Shown: positions 48,283 to 48,497 of the stretch, piece by piece | How the letters are laid out: every line of letters starts with the position of its first letter | How positions within the stretch are numbered: position 1 is the first letter of the stretch | From: a virus | IMG/VR virus record: IMGVR_UViG_3300022752_000112 | Location: 1-48,497 of that record | DNA length: 48,497 bases | Direction: 5' to 3' (one strand) | Position numbers and translations under genes: made by a program | Notes under the pieces: generated by a model | Seen by the model: the letters and a program-made list of their open reading frames with translations, nothing else | Databases searched by the model: none | What the model was told of the DNA's origin: nothing

Positions 48283-48497
48283 TCTAAATTTGATTTACAT
48301 ACAAAGGCGCAAGTTTTGAAATAAAGATAAATTCAAATTTTTCAACGAATAGGCGAAATGCAAGAAATTTCTTTGAGTTAAACCAAAACACATATTCAAA
48401 ACTTGCGATATCAAAAATAAGAAAAATTTTTATTGTTGCTATTATTGTTAATAAAAACTTTTGTTATTGTTGTTATTATTAAAGAAAAAGGCCGGAG
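48283..48497. promoter_or_regulatory. Control region or origin candidate with inverted and direct repeats
   Basis: 215 bases with no ATG-started gene. Contains a perfect 13-bp inverted repeat (CGCAAGTTTTGAA at 48308-48320, its complement at 48395-48407). A 12-bp palindrome AAGAAATTTCTT lies at 48362-48373. Two 16-bp direct repeats lie at 48431-48446 and 48465-48480 (TATTGTTGYTATTATT). If the genome is circular this lies between the leftward replication operon and the rightward small genes, the natural place for divergent promoters or an origin. Confidence 0.55.

Noticed and set aside
1-48497. tRNA genes, rRNA, integrase and attachment sites
   Set aside because: No cloverleaf-like or GC-rich structured stretch, no tyrosine or serine recombinase motifs, and no repeats flanking the window were found by reading.

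Overview
The window looks like most or all of the genome of an AT-rich virus of a Bacteroidota host, probably a flavobacterium. Evidence for the host: promoters of the TTG / TAnnTTTG type, A-rich start contexts without Shine-Dalgarno sequences, and signal peptides ending in Q before the mature protein. Genes are packed almost end to end, many with 4-base ATGA overlaps. No gene-free stretch exceeds 300 bases; the largest is 215 bases at the right edge. I see no tRNA, rRNA, CRISPR array, insertion sequence or integrase.

Layout. (1) 1-1873, plus strand: nine tiny genes, the first cut by the window edge, including a winged-helix and a ribbon-helix-helix candidate. (2) 1851-7253, minus: host-recognition beta proteins, a holin, a spanin-like overlapping pair and several single-membrane-span proteins. 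(3) 7295-16805, minus: the probable virion core. It holds a two-gene capsid unit with its own promoter and terminator, a second capsid-like protein, a beta-helix spike, a zinc metallopeptidase and a series of small membrane proteins. (4) 16947-20903, minus: glycosyltransferase, coiled-coil protein, HerA/FtsK-type ATPase (packaging candidate) and a DnaA-domain-IV-like protein. (5) 21010-21285, plus: an isolated OB-fold-like gene. (6) 21282-37854, minus: peptidoglycan hydrolases and giant multidomain polyvalent-type proteins (ParB-like/SNF2 helicase/zeta-kinase; adenine methyltransferase; RelA-SpoT-like). (7) 37951-39328, plus: membrane peptide, lytic transglycosylase, membrane protein. (8) 39331-48282, minus: replication and modification genes (RusA, C5 methyltransferase, Cro-like repressor, DnaA-domain-IV-like, DnaB, a minimal family-B-polymerase-like palm). 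(9) 48283-48497: a control or origin candidate with a 13-bp inverted repeat and 16-bp direct repeats.

How it fits together. I find no large terminase, portal, tail tube, sheath or tape measure. Instead there is an A32/HerA-like ATPase, jelly-roll-like capsid candidates and more than twenty short proteins with one or two membrane spans. This argues for a tailless virion with a lipid membrane (PRD1/PM2-like in organisation), though the capsid assignment is inference. Two peptide motifs run through the proteome. A [FYQ]S[ND][AV]xG[KDN] motif occurs in six proteins of the virion block. A [KR][FY]xxGG motif punctuates the giant proteins. Either could be a processing or virion-sorting signal. The capsid-block metallopeptidase is a possible processing enzyme.
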